Shown piece after piece: positions 24,808-34,169 of a DNA stretch of 64,000 nucleotides (its first letter is position 1; each line of letters starts with the position of its first letter). The stretch is from Amblyomma americanum (taxonomy: Eukaryota > Arthropoda > Arachnida > Ixodida > Ixodidae): NCBI RefSeq assembly GCF_052857255.1, contig NC_135497.1, forward strand, positions 114,892,380-114,956,379. The letters run 5' to 3'. Both the position numbers and the translations under genes were made by a program. The notes beneath the pieces were generated by a model, which was given only the letters and a program-made list of their open reading frames with translations, did no database searches and was not told the origin of the DNA.

Positions 24808-25287
24808 GACCGCCCCGCCGGGAGAAGGAGATCCCGATGGTCAGGGGACTGCATCCGCTGTCCAGAGGGATGTCGCTCGATGATGCTCGTAATCGAAACC
24901 GATCGTCCCTCGACGTTGCTTGAGCGCAGCGCACAGAGAAGGCCTCGTTCTCGGGTTCAGGATCACATAGGACACTGTAAAGTCACTTCGGGAGAGTTGC
25001 CATTTTTGTGCTCGTTCCCAGCAAGCGTTAGAACTACGCCGAAACGCAACCGCTCAGCCAGCAAGCACGAGACAACCCTCACTAAGCTCTGCCAGGCTCT
25101 TTCCCCTTTTATACTACTGCCTAGTTCCTTACAGTAGTCAAGCAGCACTCAGAACGCGTCCACAAATTGGAAAATTGCACTAGAAAGCACATAATCACTT
25201 TGAAACACTAAACAAAAGCAATATGTTAAAAATCCTGCCTCAGGAAGAAAACATCAGTAACCAACAACTTTGAGGCGGATTCCTACG
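24808..25287 (-). other. 3' untranslated region of the LTR element and polypurine-like tract
   Basis: This is 480 bp between the gag-pol stop and the 3' LTR with no open frame of note. Next to the LTR the minus strand is G-rich (CCGGCGGGGCGGTC), a weak candidate for the polypurine tract that primes plus-strand DNA synthesis. Confidence 0.5.
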
Positions 25288-28200
25288 TTAGGGGCTTCGA
25301 CTTAAGCCATCGGCGTTACCGTTGAGACTCCCCTTTTTGTAACGCACCTCAAAGGAATATTGTTGCAAAGCGAGGCTCCAGCGCAGGAGGCGGCCATTTT
25401 TGGGAGATATGGTCTGCAGCCATTGGAGAGGGCAGTGATCCGTCTCAATGATAAACCTCGAGCCGGCTAGGTAGCATGACAATTTCTGAACGGCCCACAC
25501 GAGACACGCACACTCTTTCTCGGTGGCGCTGTACGCCTGCTCACGACAGGTCAGCTTACGACTAGCATACAGGACGGGGTGTTCCACTTCTCCATTGTCC
25601 CTTTGGCACAGTACAACGCCCATGCCTCGCTCACTAGCATCGCACTGAACAACGAACCCTTTGGTATAGTCTGGCGATCGTAGCACAGGCTGGCTTGTTA
25701 GGGCGCTCTTTAGGGCGCTAAAAGCTCTCTCCTTTGTCTCGCTCCAGACGACTGTTTGGGGCTCTGTTTTTCTTAGAGCATCCGTCAGGGGAGCCGCGAT
25801 ATCGGAGTACCTGGGGATGTACCTCTGATAGTAGCCGGCGACACCCAAGAACGACCGAATATCGGTCTTCGTGCGCGGTTGCGGGAAGTCTCGCACAGCG
25901 GCCACCTTTATTTCAGAGGGGCGGCGACGACCCTGTCCAATCACGTGACCGAGGTAGATAACCTCGGCCTGTGCTAATTGGCACTTGGGAGCCTTGACTG
26001 TCAAGCCCGCTTCGCGCAGGCGGGTTAGCACTGCCCGCAAGTGTGCCATATGCTCAGCCCAGGATGCGGAGAATATCGCTACGTCGTCTAAATACGGTAA
26101 AGCAAATTCTTCCTGTCCCCGCAACACTTTGTCCATGAGGCTTGAAAAGAAGTATGGCGCGTTCTTCAAACCAAAACTCAAAACTTTAGGACGGAATGTT
26201 CCCATTGGTGAAATGAACGCCGCATACCTACTAGCCTCCTCTGTAAGTGGAACCTGCCAATAACCCCTGACAAGATCTAGGGTGGAAATAAACTGAGCGC
26301 TACTAACTTTCTCAAGGCGCTCCTCGATGTTAGGGATCGGATAAATTTGATCCTTAGTGATAGAATTAAGCCTGCGGTAGTCGACGCAAGGACGAGGTTC
26401 CTTGCCCGGTACCTCAACTAAAATCAAAGGGGAGGTATAATCACTCTCACCCGCCTCAATAACACCGAGCTGTAGCATTTTCTTTACCTCAGCCTCCATA
26501 ATATCGCGCTGGCGGGGTGACACCCGGTACGCCTTGGATCGTACTGGCTCTGGCGAGGTAAGTTCTATATCATGAGTAAGGACAGAAGTCCTACCAGGCC
26601 TCTCAGAGAACTGACCTTGAAACTCTTGTAAGAGTTGGTGTAGTTCGGTTCTCTGCTCAGCTGACAGCGGTGCTTTAATGATTAAGTCACTAATGACCTG
26701 ATCAGTGTCTTCCCTGTTCGTCACTGAGCCTAGTCCCGGAAGCTCGACCGGAAGCTCTTCGGGAACGTTTACCATCATACACACCACTGCTTCCCGTTGT
26801 CTATAGGGTTTGAGCAGATTACAGTGGTAAACTTGCTGTGCTTTCCGTTTTCCTGGCAGACTCACCACGTAGTTAACATCCGACAGTTTTTGAACAATCC
26901 GTGCTGGGCCCTCCCACTGCACGTCGAGTTTGTTTTTTAGCGATGTGCGCAATATCATCACCTCATCGCCCACCTCAAAACGACGGGCCCTGGCTGTCCG
27001 ATCATAATAAACCTTGGCCCTCTGCTGGGCCTTTGCCATTGCTTCACCTGACAACTCCTGTGCCCTTCTTAAGCGTTCGAGGAGACTAAGCACGTACTCG
27101 ACCACGACTGGGTCGTCGCCCCTGCCTTCCCACGAGTCTCGAAGCATGCGAAGCGGAGACCGCAGCGAGCGACCGTACACCAGCTCAGCTGGCGAAAACC
27201 CCGTAGCCGCATGCGGCGCGGTCCTTAATGCAAACATCACCCCAGGCAGACACAGCTCCCAATCACTTTGTTGCTCAAAACACAATGCTCTCAACACGCG
27301 CTTCATGACGGAGTGGAGCTTCTCAACGGAATTCGACTGTGGGTGGTACACTGAGCTGTGTAACAGCTTTACCCCACACCTTTCGAGAAAGGCTGTCGTC
27401 AAAGCGCTGGTAAACACTGTGCCCTGATCTGACTGGATTTCCGCAGGAAAACCAACTCGCGCAAATATGGACAGTAGTGCATTGACTATCTCAACTGAGC
27501 TGAGATCTTTAAGCGGCACTGCTTCAGGGAACTTTGTCGCTGGGCAGATCACAGTCAAAATGTGTCTGTACCCCGTGGCTGTTACCGGCAGAGGTCCCAC
27601 TGTATCAATAACGAGCCGTCTAAAAGGCTCCGTAATGATAGGTACCAACTTCAACGGCGCCCTCGATTTGTCCCCTGGTTTGCCAACCCGCTGACAGGTG
27701 TCACATGTCCTCACAAAGGTTTCTACGTCACGAAAACACCCTGGCCAATAGTACTCTTGCAAGAGACGGTCCTTAGTCTTCTTAACTCCTAGGTGTCCGG
27801 ACCACGAACCGCCATGCGACAAGCGCAACAGATCCTGACGGTAGCACTGAGGCACGATCAGCTGATCGAACTCGACTCCTCTGCGGTCTAGATACTTCCG
27901 GTACAGGACCCCACCTCTTTCCACAAAACGAACATTTTTCTTGGCGATACCTTCTTTGACATTGCAGCGCATGTTTTCTAGGCTGCCATCCTTTTTTTGC
28001 TCTGCTATCAAAGCCGACCGGCTGACTTTTAGCAACCTATTAAGTCCATCGGACGTAGGCGCGATGAGCAAATCTGTAGATAGCTCTTCTAATTTTCCCG
28101 TGTCGGGCATTTCCTCTCCAGTACCTGGTGCCTTCAGCGCTACAGGCTCAATTTTATTCAGTTCGGACGTGCTCTGAATATCAGCTTGCTGCGCCTCCGA

Positions 28201-29715
28201 CCCTTTCTCATTGCTCGACAACGTCGGCCCCGCAACTACCGCCTTTGCAGCGAGCTCCCGAACTCTCGATCTGGTTAAGGCCTGAACGCTAGCCTCACCA
28301 AACAAAAGACCCTTCTCGCGCAGGAGGTGATCGGACCGGTTCGAAAATAGGTACGGGTACTGGGGGGGCAGCATAGATGACACTGCTGCCTCCGTCTCAA
28401 TTGCTCCGAAAGGTCCTTCAATGAGCACTTTTGCTACGGGCAGACACACGCTGTGAGCTTCCACGGCTTGCTTGATCCATGCGCACTCGCCCGTGAACAT
28501 ATCGGGTTCTACGTAAGAGGGGTGAACTACATCCATTGTAGCTGCGGAATCACGAAGCACTCGGCACTCTTTCCCGTTCACGAGGAAGTCTCGCATGTAA
28601 GGCTCGAGAAGCTTCATGTTCTCGTCAGTGCTGCATAATGACAAAAACACGACTTTTGTTTTTGTTTCTGGACACTGCGCCGAAAAGTGACCCGGCTTCC
28701 GGCACGTATAACACACGCGCGCTTGCCTCGCCTCGAACCGCTTTCTGCGTTCGGCTTCGGCTGCCGCCGTCTCCTTACGTTCGGTCGGACTGCTTTCACT
28801 CGCATCCGCACTACGCGTGTCCCCCCTTGCTCTCATGGGTGTGAACTTCGGCCTCTCAGACTTGGAGCCAAATTCACCCTTTTGACCGTCCTTAGCTCCG
28901 CGAGCCCGACGCGTCACAAACTCCTCGGCTAGCTCGGCGGCTTTAGCCACTGTACTAACGTCTGGCCTATCCAAGACCCAGTACCGCACGTTCTCAGGTA
29001 ACCGACTATAAAACTGTTCCAGCCCGAAACACTGCAGAATTTTCTCGTGGTCACCAAACGCTTTCTCTTCTTTGAGCCACTCCTGCATGTTTGACATAAG
29101 CCTGTAGGCAAACTCTGTATATGACTCATTTCTGCCTTTTTCATTTTCCCGAAACTTCCGACGGAACGCCTCCGCTGACAGCCTGTACTTTTTTAGCAGA
29201 CTCGATTTCACTTGGTCGAAATCCTCTGCCTCCTCTCTCTTCAAGCGAGCGACTACGTCGGCCGCCTCGGCGGGTAACAAAGTGAGCAAGCGCTGTGGCC
29301 ACGTTTCCCGAGAGAACCCCTGCTTCTCGCACGTTCGCTCAAAGTTAACCAGGAACAAACCAATGTCCTCTCCAAGCTTAAACGGCCGCATCAGGTCAGT
29401 CATTTTGAACGATACCCGTTCTCCTGCACCGTGTGCCTGACTTCCATTACGAGCGCGTTCCATCTCTACCTCGAGACGCTTCATTTCCAAAGCGCGCTCT
29501 TCTTTCTCTTTTTGCTCTTTACGTTCGCGCTCCTCTTTCTCTTTTTGTTCCCTCTCCTCAATGGTCTCAAGGCATTCCGACAGCTCGTCATCCTCAGCCT
29601 CCAACTCAAGAATCGCCCTTAGCAGTTCTGGTTTTCTGAGTTTGTCTGAGACATCAAGACCCAACTCTCTTGCAAGCTCCAGCAATTTCGGTTTGCGCAA
29701 CGACTTCAAATCCAT
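25288..29715 (-). CDS. Gag-pol polyprotein, integrase before reverse transcriptase
   Basis: One uninterrupted 1475-residue frame. An N-terminal helical, SAP-like stretch (1-45) and a Glu/Lys/Arg coiled coil (50-90) precede a capsid region with a SCAN-like C-terminal part (about 181-268, including LEQFYSRLPENVRYWVL). A CCHC knuckle (CYTCRKPGHFSAQC, 335-348) follows. The protease region (about 365-460) has DSAAT at 389 where DSGA or DTGA is usual. Integrase spans about 630-960 with an H-H-C-C zinc region (H634, H641, C671, C674), catalytic D704, D763, E798 and a GPF/Y-like module near 934-960. Reverse transcriptase spans about 1050-1260, with FISTLDL, FGLKNAP and YLDD at 1208-1211. RNase H (about 1355-1475) starts at D1359 and ends near ADGLSRS. 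There is no separate gag frame or frameshift. The Ty3/gypsy-type RT with Ty1-like order fits the Gmr1-like group. Confidence 0.93.
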   Translation of the reverse strand: MDLKSLRKPKLLELARELGLDVSDKLRKPELLRAILELEAEDDELSECLETIEEREQKEKEERERKEQKEKEERALEMKRLEVEMERARNGSQAHGAGERVSFKMTDLMRPFKLGEDIGLFLVNFERTCEKQGFSRETWPQRLLTLLPAEAADVVARLKREEAEDFDQVKSSLLKKYRLSAEAFRRKFRENEKGRNESYTEFAYRLMSNMQEWLKEEKAFGDHEKILQCFGLEQFYSRLPENVRYWVLDRPDVSTVAKAAELAEEFVTRRARGAKDGQKGEFGSKSERPKFTPMRARGDTRSADASESSPTERKETAAAEAERRKRFEARQARVCYTCRKPGHFSAQCPETKTKVVFLSLCSTDENMKLLEPYMRDFLVNGKECRVLRDSAATMDVVHPSYVEPDMFTGECAWIKQAVEAHSVCLPVAKVLIEGPFGAIETEAAVSSMLPPQYPYLFSNRSDHLLREKGLLFGEASVQALTRSRVRELAAKAVVAGPTLSSNEKGSEAQQADIQSTSELNKIEPVALKAPGTGEEMPDTGKLEELSTDLLIAPTSDGLNRLLKVSRSALIAEQKKDGSLENMRCNVKEGIAKKNVRFVERGGVLYRKYLDRRGVEFDQLIVPQCYRQDLLRLSHGGSWSGHLGVKKTKDRLLQEYYWPGCFRDVETFVRTCDTCQRVGKPGDKSRAPLKLVPIITEPFRRLVIDTVGPLPVTATGYRHILTVICPATKFPEAVPLKDLSSVEIVNALLSIFARVGFPAEIQSDQGTVFTSALTTAFLERCGVKLLHSSVYHPQSNSVEKLHSVMKRVLRALCFEQQSDWELCLPGVMFALRTAPHAATGFSPAELVYGRSLRSPLRMLRDSWEGRGDDPVVVEYVLSLLERLRRAQELSGEAMAKAQQRAKVYYDRTARARRFEVGDEVMILRTSLKNKLDVQWEGPARIVQKLSDVNYVVSLPGKRKAQQVYHCNLLKPYRQREAVVCMMVNVPEELPVELPGLGSVTNREDTDQVISDLIIKAPLSAEQRTELHQLLQEFQGQFSERPGRTSVLTHDIELTSPEPVRSKAYRVSPRQRDIMEAEVKKMLQLGVIEAGESDYTSPLILVEVPGKEPRPCVDYRRLNSITKDQIYPIPNIEERLEKVSSAQFISTLDLVRGYWQVPLTEEASRYAAFISPMGTFRPKVLSFGLKNAPYFFSSLMDKVLRGQEEFALPYLDDVAIFSASWAEHMAHLRAVLTRLREAGLTVKAPKCQLAQAEVIYLGHVIGQGRRRPSEIKVAAVRDFPQPRTKTDIRSFLGVAGYYQRYIPRYSDIAAPLTDALRKTEPQTVVWSETKERAFSALKSALTSQPVLRSPDYTKGFVVQCDASERGMGVVLCQRDNGEVEHPVLYASRKLTCREQAYSATEKECACLVWAVQKLSCYLAGSRFIIETDHCPLQWLQTISPKNGRLLRWSLALQQYSFEVRYKKGSLNGNADGLSRSP

Positions 29716-30029
29716 GGCTGCTCCGAATGCTGCTTTCTCTACTGCCTACTATTGTCTTGCCGCAAACTAACCCGGCAGCAACGACAACACAATTACCAGC
29801 TCTGTTTCTGACACTAACAAAAGCCTGGCAAAACTCAGAAGAAGAAAGTCCCGCACTCACCAAACCTCGCAGCCACGAATTCAGCGCAGTCGCTCCGCTG
29901 CAGGCAACCAGTCATCACACAGGGCTCGTTGCACTGCTCCCGGATGGTCGTTGTGCTGCTCAGCATACAGTTGACCGCATATCTTCGCTGCTGGCCTCCG
30001 TTGTCGGGATCTCACCGCTGGCAACCAGT
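29716..30029 (-). promoter_or_regulatory. Leader and primer-binding site of the LTR element
   Basis: On the minus strand, two bases after the 5' LTR, comes TGGTTGCCAGCGGTGAGATC (about 30008-30027). It begins with TGG, the complement of a tRNA CCA end. Its complement, CACCGCTGGCAACCA, resembles the 3' end of some tRNA-Leu molecules but not exactly. I treat the site as probable and the primer as unproven. The rest of the 314-bp leader has no frame of note. Confidence 0.6.
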
Positions 30030-30580
30030 TGTTGCATTTGGGTTGCAAGCCCCAAGGGTAGCGTTGGCCTGGCGGCCTGGGGCAAAGCTGGAAACATACG
30101 AAGGTCCCAGCAAAGGATGAGTCGACTGGCAACAGAACAACTTGTTTATTCTGGCATCTCAAAAGAGCAGCCGGTCAGGGCGACCACGTTACTCGAAGGA
30201 CGAAATCGAAGTCTCTCGTTGGCGTCCGGGGCAGCTCGCTTTATACCCACGGAGTCGAGGGCAAGAGGGAACGGCTTGGGAAGAGTCATCCGATACGGCG
30301 ACGCTTGAACATGTTCAGGCGTGACGGGCGCGTCCGCCAGGCCGGCGCCGGTCAGACCTCCTCGCCTCCCAGTTGAGGAGCTCCTCTCCCCGGCTGCCGC
30401 GCTTTGACAAGCGTGGGCAAAACATGCACACACACACACACGCACGCACGACGACACGTGGCACTGAAACATGCCTGGACGCGCTTGGCGGGAGGCGTTG
30501 CGGCCGCGATGAACGAAGCCGCGGCGTCCGTTGCATCCGCGCCGGCTATACCGCGCGTCGTAGGTAGGCGAGACGTAACA
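30030..30580 (-). repeat. 5' LTR (551 bp), promoter of the element
   Basis: It matches 24257-24807 with no difference seen by eye. On the minus strand TATAAA at plus-strand 30240-30245 would drive transcription toward gag-pol, and AATAAA lies at plus-strand 30145-30150. U3, R and U5 would therefore run from 30580 down to 30030. Confidence 0.93.
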
Positions 30581-30584
30581 ACAG

Positions 30585-31225
30585 GTATACCGGGTGTTTC
30601 ACCTAAGATGTTCGGCAATTTTCAAAAATAGGGGCTTTTGAGTTAGAAGAGCGCTTTCTTCGGCATAGCATTGTCGGCGGTGTAGTACATCAGAATACAG
30701 CTAAGACGTGCTATCTATATAGCAGGCTGTTAACTAATACTGAATAGTAAACTTTCTAACGATTACTGTTAGTCTCCTTATTTTTTGAGAGGGGTGTAGA
30801 CCACCGTAAGCAATATTGAAATCAGTTTTTAGAATTTCTAAAACGCAATTACCCTGAGCGCTGTGGCCTAACAGTTTTTGGTTACATCGCGCCACGTTAC
30901 ATGCACTTTCGAGATGCTTGCCGCCAAAGCAACTGCTCTAGTTCACCTAACTCGTCGAAACAGTCAAAATTTGTTTGGCTACAGCGCCGAGGGTAACTGC
31001 GTTTCCGAAGTTCTAAAAACTGATACGGAGATTACTTAAGTTGGGCTACACCCCTCTCAATAAATAAAGAGATCTAACTGTAATAATTGAAAAGTTCACT
31101 ACTCAATATTAGATGACCAGCCTACTAGTTAGCAAATCTTAGCTGTATTCTGATGCGCAACAACACTGACAATGCTATGCCGAAAAAAAGGCGCTCTTGT
31201 GACTCAAAAAAGCATATTTAAAAAA
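30585..31225. mobile_element. Foldback element with arms of about 300 bp
   Basis: The left half (from ATACCGGGTGTTTCACCTAA) and the reverse complement of the right half share long stretches: TTCGGCATAGCATTGTC, CATCAGAATACAGCTAAGA, GAGAGGGGTGTAG, ATCAGTTTTTAGAA and GCGCTGT. The two arms nearly fill the element around a short centre near 30895-30930. There is no coding capacity. The half copy at 3209-3900 is the same family. The family resembles elements with a GGGTGTTTCA terminus, but I cannot name the superfamily. Confidence 0.75.
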
Positions 31226-31540
31226 AAATTCAGGGGAATGCGTTTGAAACATTTACTATAATTTTACGAACGCCAAATTAAAGAAGAGTGTTCTTTATCC
31301 ACACAAAAGATTTTCGCTGCGTGTTATCTACATATGTATCTTTAGAACTTTGTTCTTGAAAGAAATAGGGTTCAGCATGGCTTTCCTATGTGAAATTTCT
31401 CGCTTGAAGAACTGGGAGCGGGGGGGGGGGCTCTGGGTATATGGTATTGCATCTGGTTCTGATACGATGAATGAAGATATGAAGAAAGGAATAGGTAGGC
31501 ACCAAAAAGATTCTTGTTGTAGGCTTATATTCTTCGCGTA
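31226..31540. other. Intron 1, nothing recognised
   Basis: AT-rich sequence with a G run near 31420-31429. No gene or repeat was recognised. Confidence 0.4.
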
Positions 31541-31549
31541 GCCAAGCGA

Positions 31550-31833
31550 ATAATTGGTTTTTTAGGGGAAAGGAAATGCCGCAGTATGTGTCCCATATAT
31601 CGTTGGACACGTGAACCGCGCCGTAAGGGAAGAGATAAAGGAGGGAGTGAAAGAAGAAAGGAAGAAAGGGGTGCCCTAATGGAGGGCTCCGGAATAATTT
31701 CGACTACCCGGGGATATTTAACGTGCACTGACATCGCACAGCACATGGGCGCCTAAACGCAGCCGCCGCGGTCGGGTTCGAACCCGGGAACTCCGGATCA
31801 GTAGCCGAGCGCCCTAACCACTGAGCCACCGCG
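31550..31833 (-). mobile_element. tRNA-derived SINE (family A) with 9-bp target duplication
   Basis: It is a reverse-strand copy of the SINE at 3231-3543. The B box reads GGTTCGAACCC on the minus strand near 31776-31790 and the A box lies near 31810-31830. The tail ends at the left in CCTAAAAAACCAATTAT. The direct repeat GCCAAGCGA flanks it at 31541-31549 and 31834-31842; the right copy may overlap the SINE start by a base or two. Confidence 0.8.
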
Positions 31834-32121
31834 GCCAAGCGACAGATTTTTTTTCTGTCGAGCTCTATGTAGCGCCACTTACGCAAAAACGTTGAGCCCG
31901 CAGGCTAGCTGCGTCCGCAACAGCGCAGACTTTTTTTCTTCTCGGCAGCGGCACTGTGCCGCGAAACTACGCTGTTTCTAACCACAAACGCGAGGGGCGA
32001 TAAAGGTAACTGCAAGCTGTTCCGTGGTGTGAGGCTTCGGATAGCGTTCCTCCCAACGTGTCATCGCGTATAGGGCGTTATGCATCCTGAATTTTTCGCA
32101 CATACCTTGGTTCTGCTGCAG

Positions 32122-32395
32122 GAGGATGTTTCCCACGCTACGCGTTTCTTTCAACGGCCTGCATCCTGATGGACGTTACGTGGTACTTCTGGACATCGTC
32201 CCGGTGGACAACAAGCGGTACCGGTACGCATACCACCGCTCCTCGTGGCTGGTGGCCGGCAAGGCTGACCCGCCGTCGCCGGCGCGCCTCTACGCGCACC
32301 CCGACTGCCCCTTCACGGGGGACCAGCTGCGCAAGCAGGTCGTCTCCTTCGAGAAGGTCAAGCTCACCAACAACGAGATGGACAAGCAGGGACAC
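32122..32395 (+). CDS. TBX20: Tbx20-class T-box factor, exon 2 (central T-box)
   Basis: The acceptor TTCTGCTGCAG ends at 32121 and the donor GTGAGT starts at 32396. With the two bases left from exon 1 the first codons read R-R-M-F-P-T. The exon encodes 91 residues of the T-box: [12 protein letters not shown], then [19 protein letters not shown], then LVAGKADPP and [33 protein letters not shown] is characteristic of Tbx20/midline and unlike the Tbx2/3 or brachyury versions. It forms part of the beta-barrel that binds DNA. The exon ends in phase 0. Confidence 0.96.
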
Positions 32396-32578
32396 GTGAG
32401 TTGCCAACGACCTCTACGCAATAACGGCAGCGACCTTACACTACACCTGCAGAATAGCATATGCACTCACGATCGGAAAGGTAAAGTGCGCGACACATGC
32501 TCTGGTAAAAAATGGTTGGCGGTTTAGCATCGCTAAGCACGAAATATTGTGCGAAAGGACGTTTTTTTTTTTTTTTGC

Positions 32579-32795
32579 AGGTGGACACCACCGCCACGTA
32601 CCTCAAAGCGCGACTGAGGTGTCCACTGACCCAGGGAGCCAGTTATGCGCCTTTCCTTTCCCCAAAATGAACGAAGTCTAAACCTTGCGTTGGTTTGTTG
32701 GCTTTGAAAAAAGGAAAGGCGCATAACTGCCTCAATTTGTAGGTGGACGCCACTGCCTACTCAAAGCGCGATTGAGGTGTCCACTGACCCACTTG
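32579..32795. repeat. Pair of SINE-type 3' tails, inverted and partly duplicated
   Basis: At 32585-32665 lies GAGGTGTCCACTGACCCA followed by AGTTATGCGCCTTTCCTTTCC. The second word returns inverted at about 32707-32728 (GGAAAGGCGCATAACTG), and the first returns direct at 32773-32791. The layout resembles the tail of SINE family A (GTGTCCAACG ... ACTGCGCCATTTCCTTTCC), so it is probably a related SINE family. Similar words occur at 58775-58825. Confidence 0.55.
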
Positions 32796-32939
32796 CCCTA
32801 TACTCAGAGGCTTCACACAGACGGACACCGCTTAAACCCGGGGACTGCGGCTAGAAGTGCTTTCGCACTAAAAACGGGAAGCTGCCCTTCACAATGGGCA
32901 AACCATCAGGAAATGTTGGCGCCGCGGACGAGATCGCAC

Positions 32940-33095
32940 AGAGACCAGACGAGGGAAAGTATACATCGGCCAAACGGGCCGTAGTGTAAATGAACGGCTA
33001 AGGGAACACCAGAGTTCGATGAAAGACAAAGCAGTCACTAATTTACCGCTACATTGCAGCGCCTGCTGCTCTAAGGCTACGCGCAACACGCCATG
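32940..33095 (+). pseudogene. Penelope-like element fragment, GIY-YIG endonuclease
   Basis: The frame from 32950 reads GKVYIGQTGRSVNERLREHQ and then LPLHC..C, the signature of the GIY-YIG nuclease found at the C-terminus of Penelope-like retroelements. The reverse transcriptase part is absent and the frame is not continued on either side, so this is a 3' remnant lying in T-box intron 2. Confidence 0.7.
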
Positions 33096-33681
33096 CCATC
33101 CTTTGCCGGTTGTACCTGGGTGGTAACAAAAAGACGCTAGAGTCGTCCACGGTACAATCATGGATGACAGAGACTTTTTTTGCCACCCACCCTCTAACTG
33201 TACTGCAATAATTATTTCATCACCATCATCCATGTACGATTAAAAGAAATGTGTAAAGCGGCGCGTAGACTTCGGCCTGTTCGCATTTTATTTATAATCG
33301 CCCCTGTACGACCAACTCGTCCATCAGCGTGCTCTCTTGTTCTTAAAGAGCAGACGACTCTAGGGGACAACGGTCTGTGGCAATGGAGCAGAGGTCGTGA
33401 GCATTCAGCTTATAAAGACGTGTGACTGGCGCGTGAGAACACACGCTTGTGGAAAATGTCGCCTCGCGCTCGCCATGGCCTCTACTGCAGCGCCACAAAC
33501 AGTTGTCTCCCAATGCAATATAGGATAACAAGACAGCAACCCCCAGGTGTCCCACGTGCGCTGAAGGACGTTCATCAGGCATACGCTGTCCCAAAGATTT
33601 CCGCAGTGGGCCGGCTGCTATTTTCGTGCAACCTTACTTCCGTCGCAGCGATATGTGAATGCGGGCTTTTGTCTGTTCCAG
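33096..33681. other. Intron 2, nothing recognised
   Basis: No feature was seen apart from the pyrimidine tract and acceptor of exon 3. Confidence 0.45.
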
Positions 33682-33852
33682 ATCGTACTGAACTCGATGC
33701 ACAAGTACCAGCCACGGATCCACTTGGTCAAGCTGCGGCCGGACTGCTGCTCAAATCCGCCCGTCATAACAGACCTCGAAGCGGAGCAGTTTCGCACGTA
33801 CATCTTCCCGGAAACAGTATTCACCGCCGTCACAGCCTATCAAAATCAACTA
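33682..33852 (+). CDS. TBX20: Tbx20-class T-box factor, exon 3
   Basis: The acceptor TTTTGTCTGTTCCAG ends at 33681 and the donor GTGAGT starts at 33853. The 57 codons read IVLNSMHKYQPRIHLVKL, a variable loop (about 12 residues including CCSNPP), then FRTYIFPETVFTAVTAYQNQ. The last word is the invariant T-box strand/helix region that contacts DNA. Both ends are in phase 0. The loop is where T-box families differ in length. Confidence 0.96.
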
Positions 33853-34169
33853 GTGAGTGCGCTCCCCTTTTCATATGCTGGCTTCTGCTGTAAAGAGGAA
33901 AACCCGAGCCTCTCACCGTTGCCGTATTGGATGGTGCTGCGCATATAATAAGCCTCTGGACTTGAGAATTTGAAAGCATTAAATTCGAGTCTGCCCCGCT
34001 GCAGATTTATTCAGTTCATGGCGTCAGGACATAAAAAAAATAATTCACTTTATGTAGAGCGGGAGTTTCTCGGCTCCGTAAATGTACGTGCGGTTTCCTT
34101 GTGCTGTTTATGAATGGATAATTTTTATCGGATCAAGTGCTTCTGGAGCATCCTTCAGCTATTAAAGTC

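Larger units (their letters stand above)
24257..30580 (-). mobile_element. Complete Gmr1-like Ty3/gypsy LTR retrotransposon
   Basis: The element is 6324 bp with two 551-bp LTRs that begin TG and end CA, a leader, one long gag-pol frame and a 3' untranslated stretch. It is flanked by ACAG at 24253-24256 and 30581-30584, a 4-bp target duplication. The LTRs look identical by eye and the frame is intact, so insertion is recent. The domain order in the frame is Gag, protease, integrase, reverse transcriptase, RNase H. It sits antisense in T-box intron 1, the orientation usually tolerated because its polyadenylation signals are not read in the host transcript. Confidence 0.93.

Noticed and set aside
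25288..29715. A Ty1/copia element, because integrase precedes reverse transcriptase
   Set aside because: The reverse transcriptase and RNase H words (FISTLDL, FGLKNAP, YLDD, ADGLSRS ending) and the GPF/Y-like module are of the Ty3/gypsy type.
32122..32395. Assignment of the T-box gene to Tbx2/3 (optomotor-blind) class
   Set aside because: The [17 protein letters not shown] stretch and the DSSRLTD ending fit Tbx20/midline, not the Tbx2/3 pattern.
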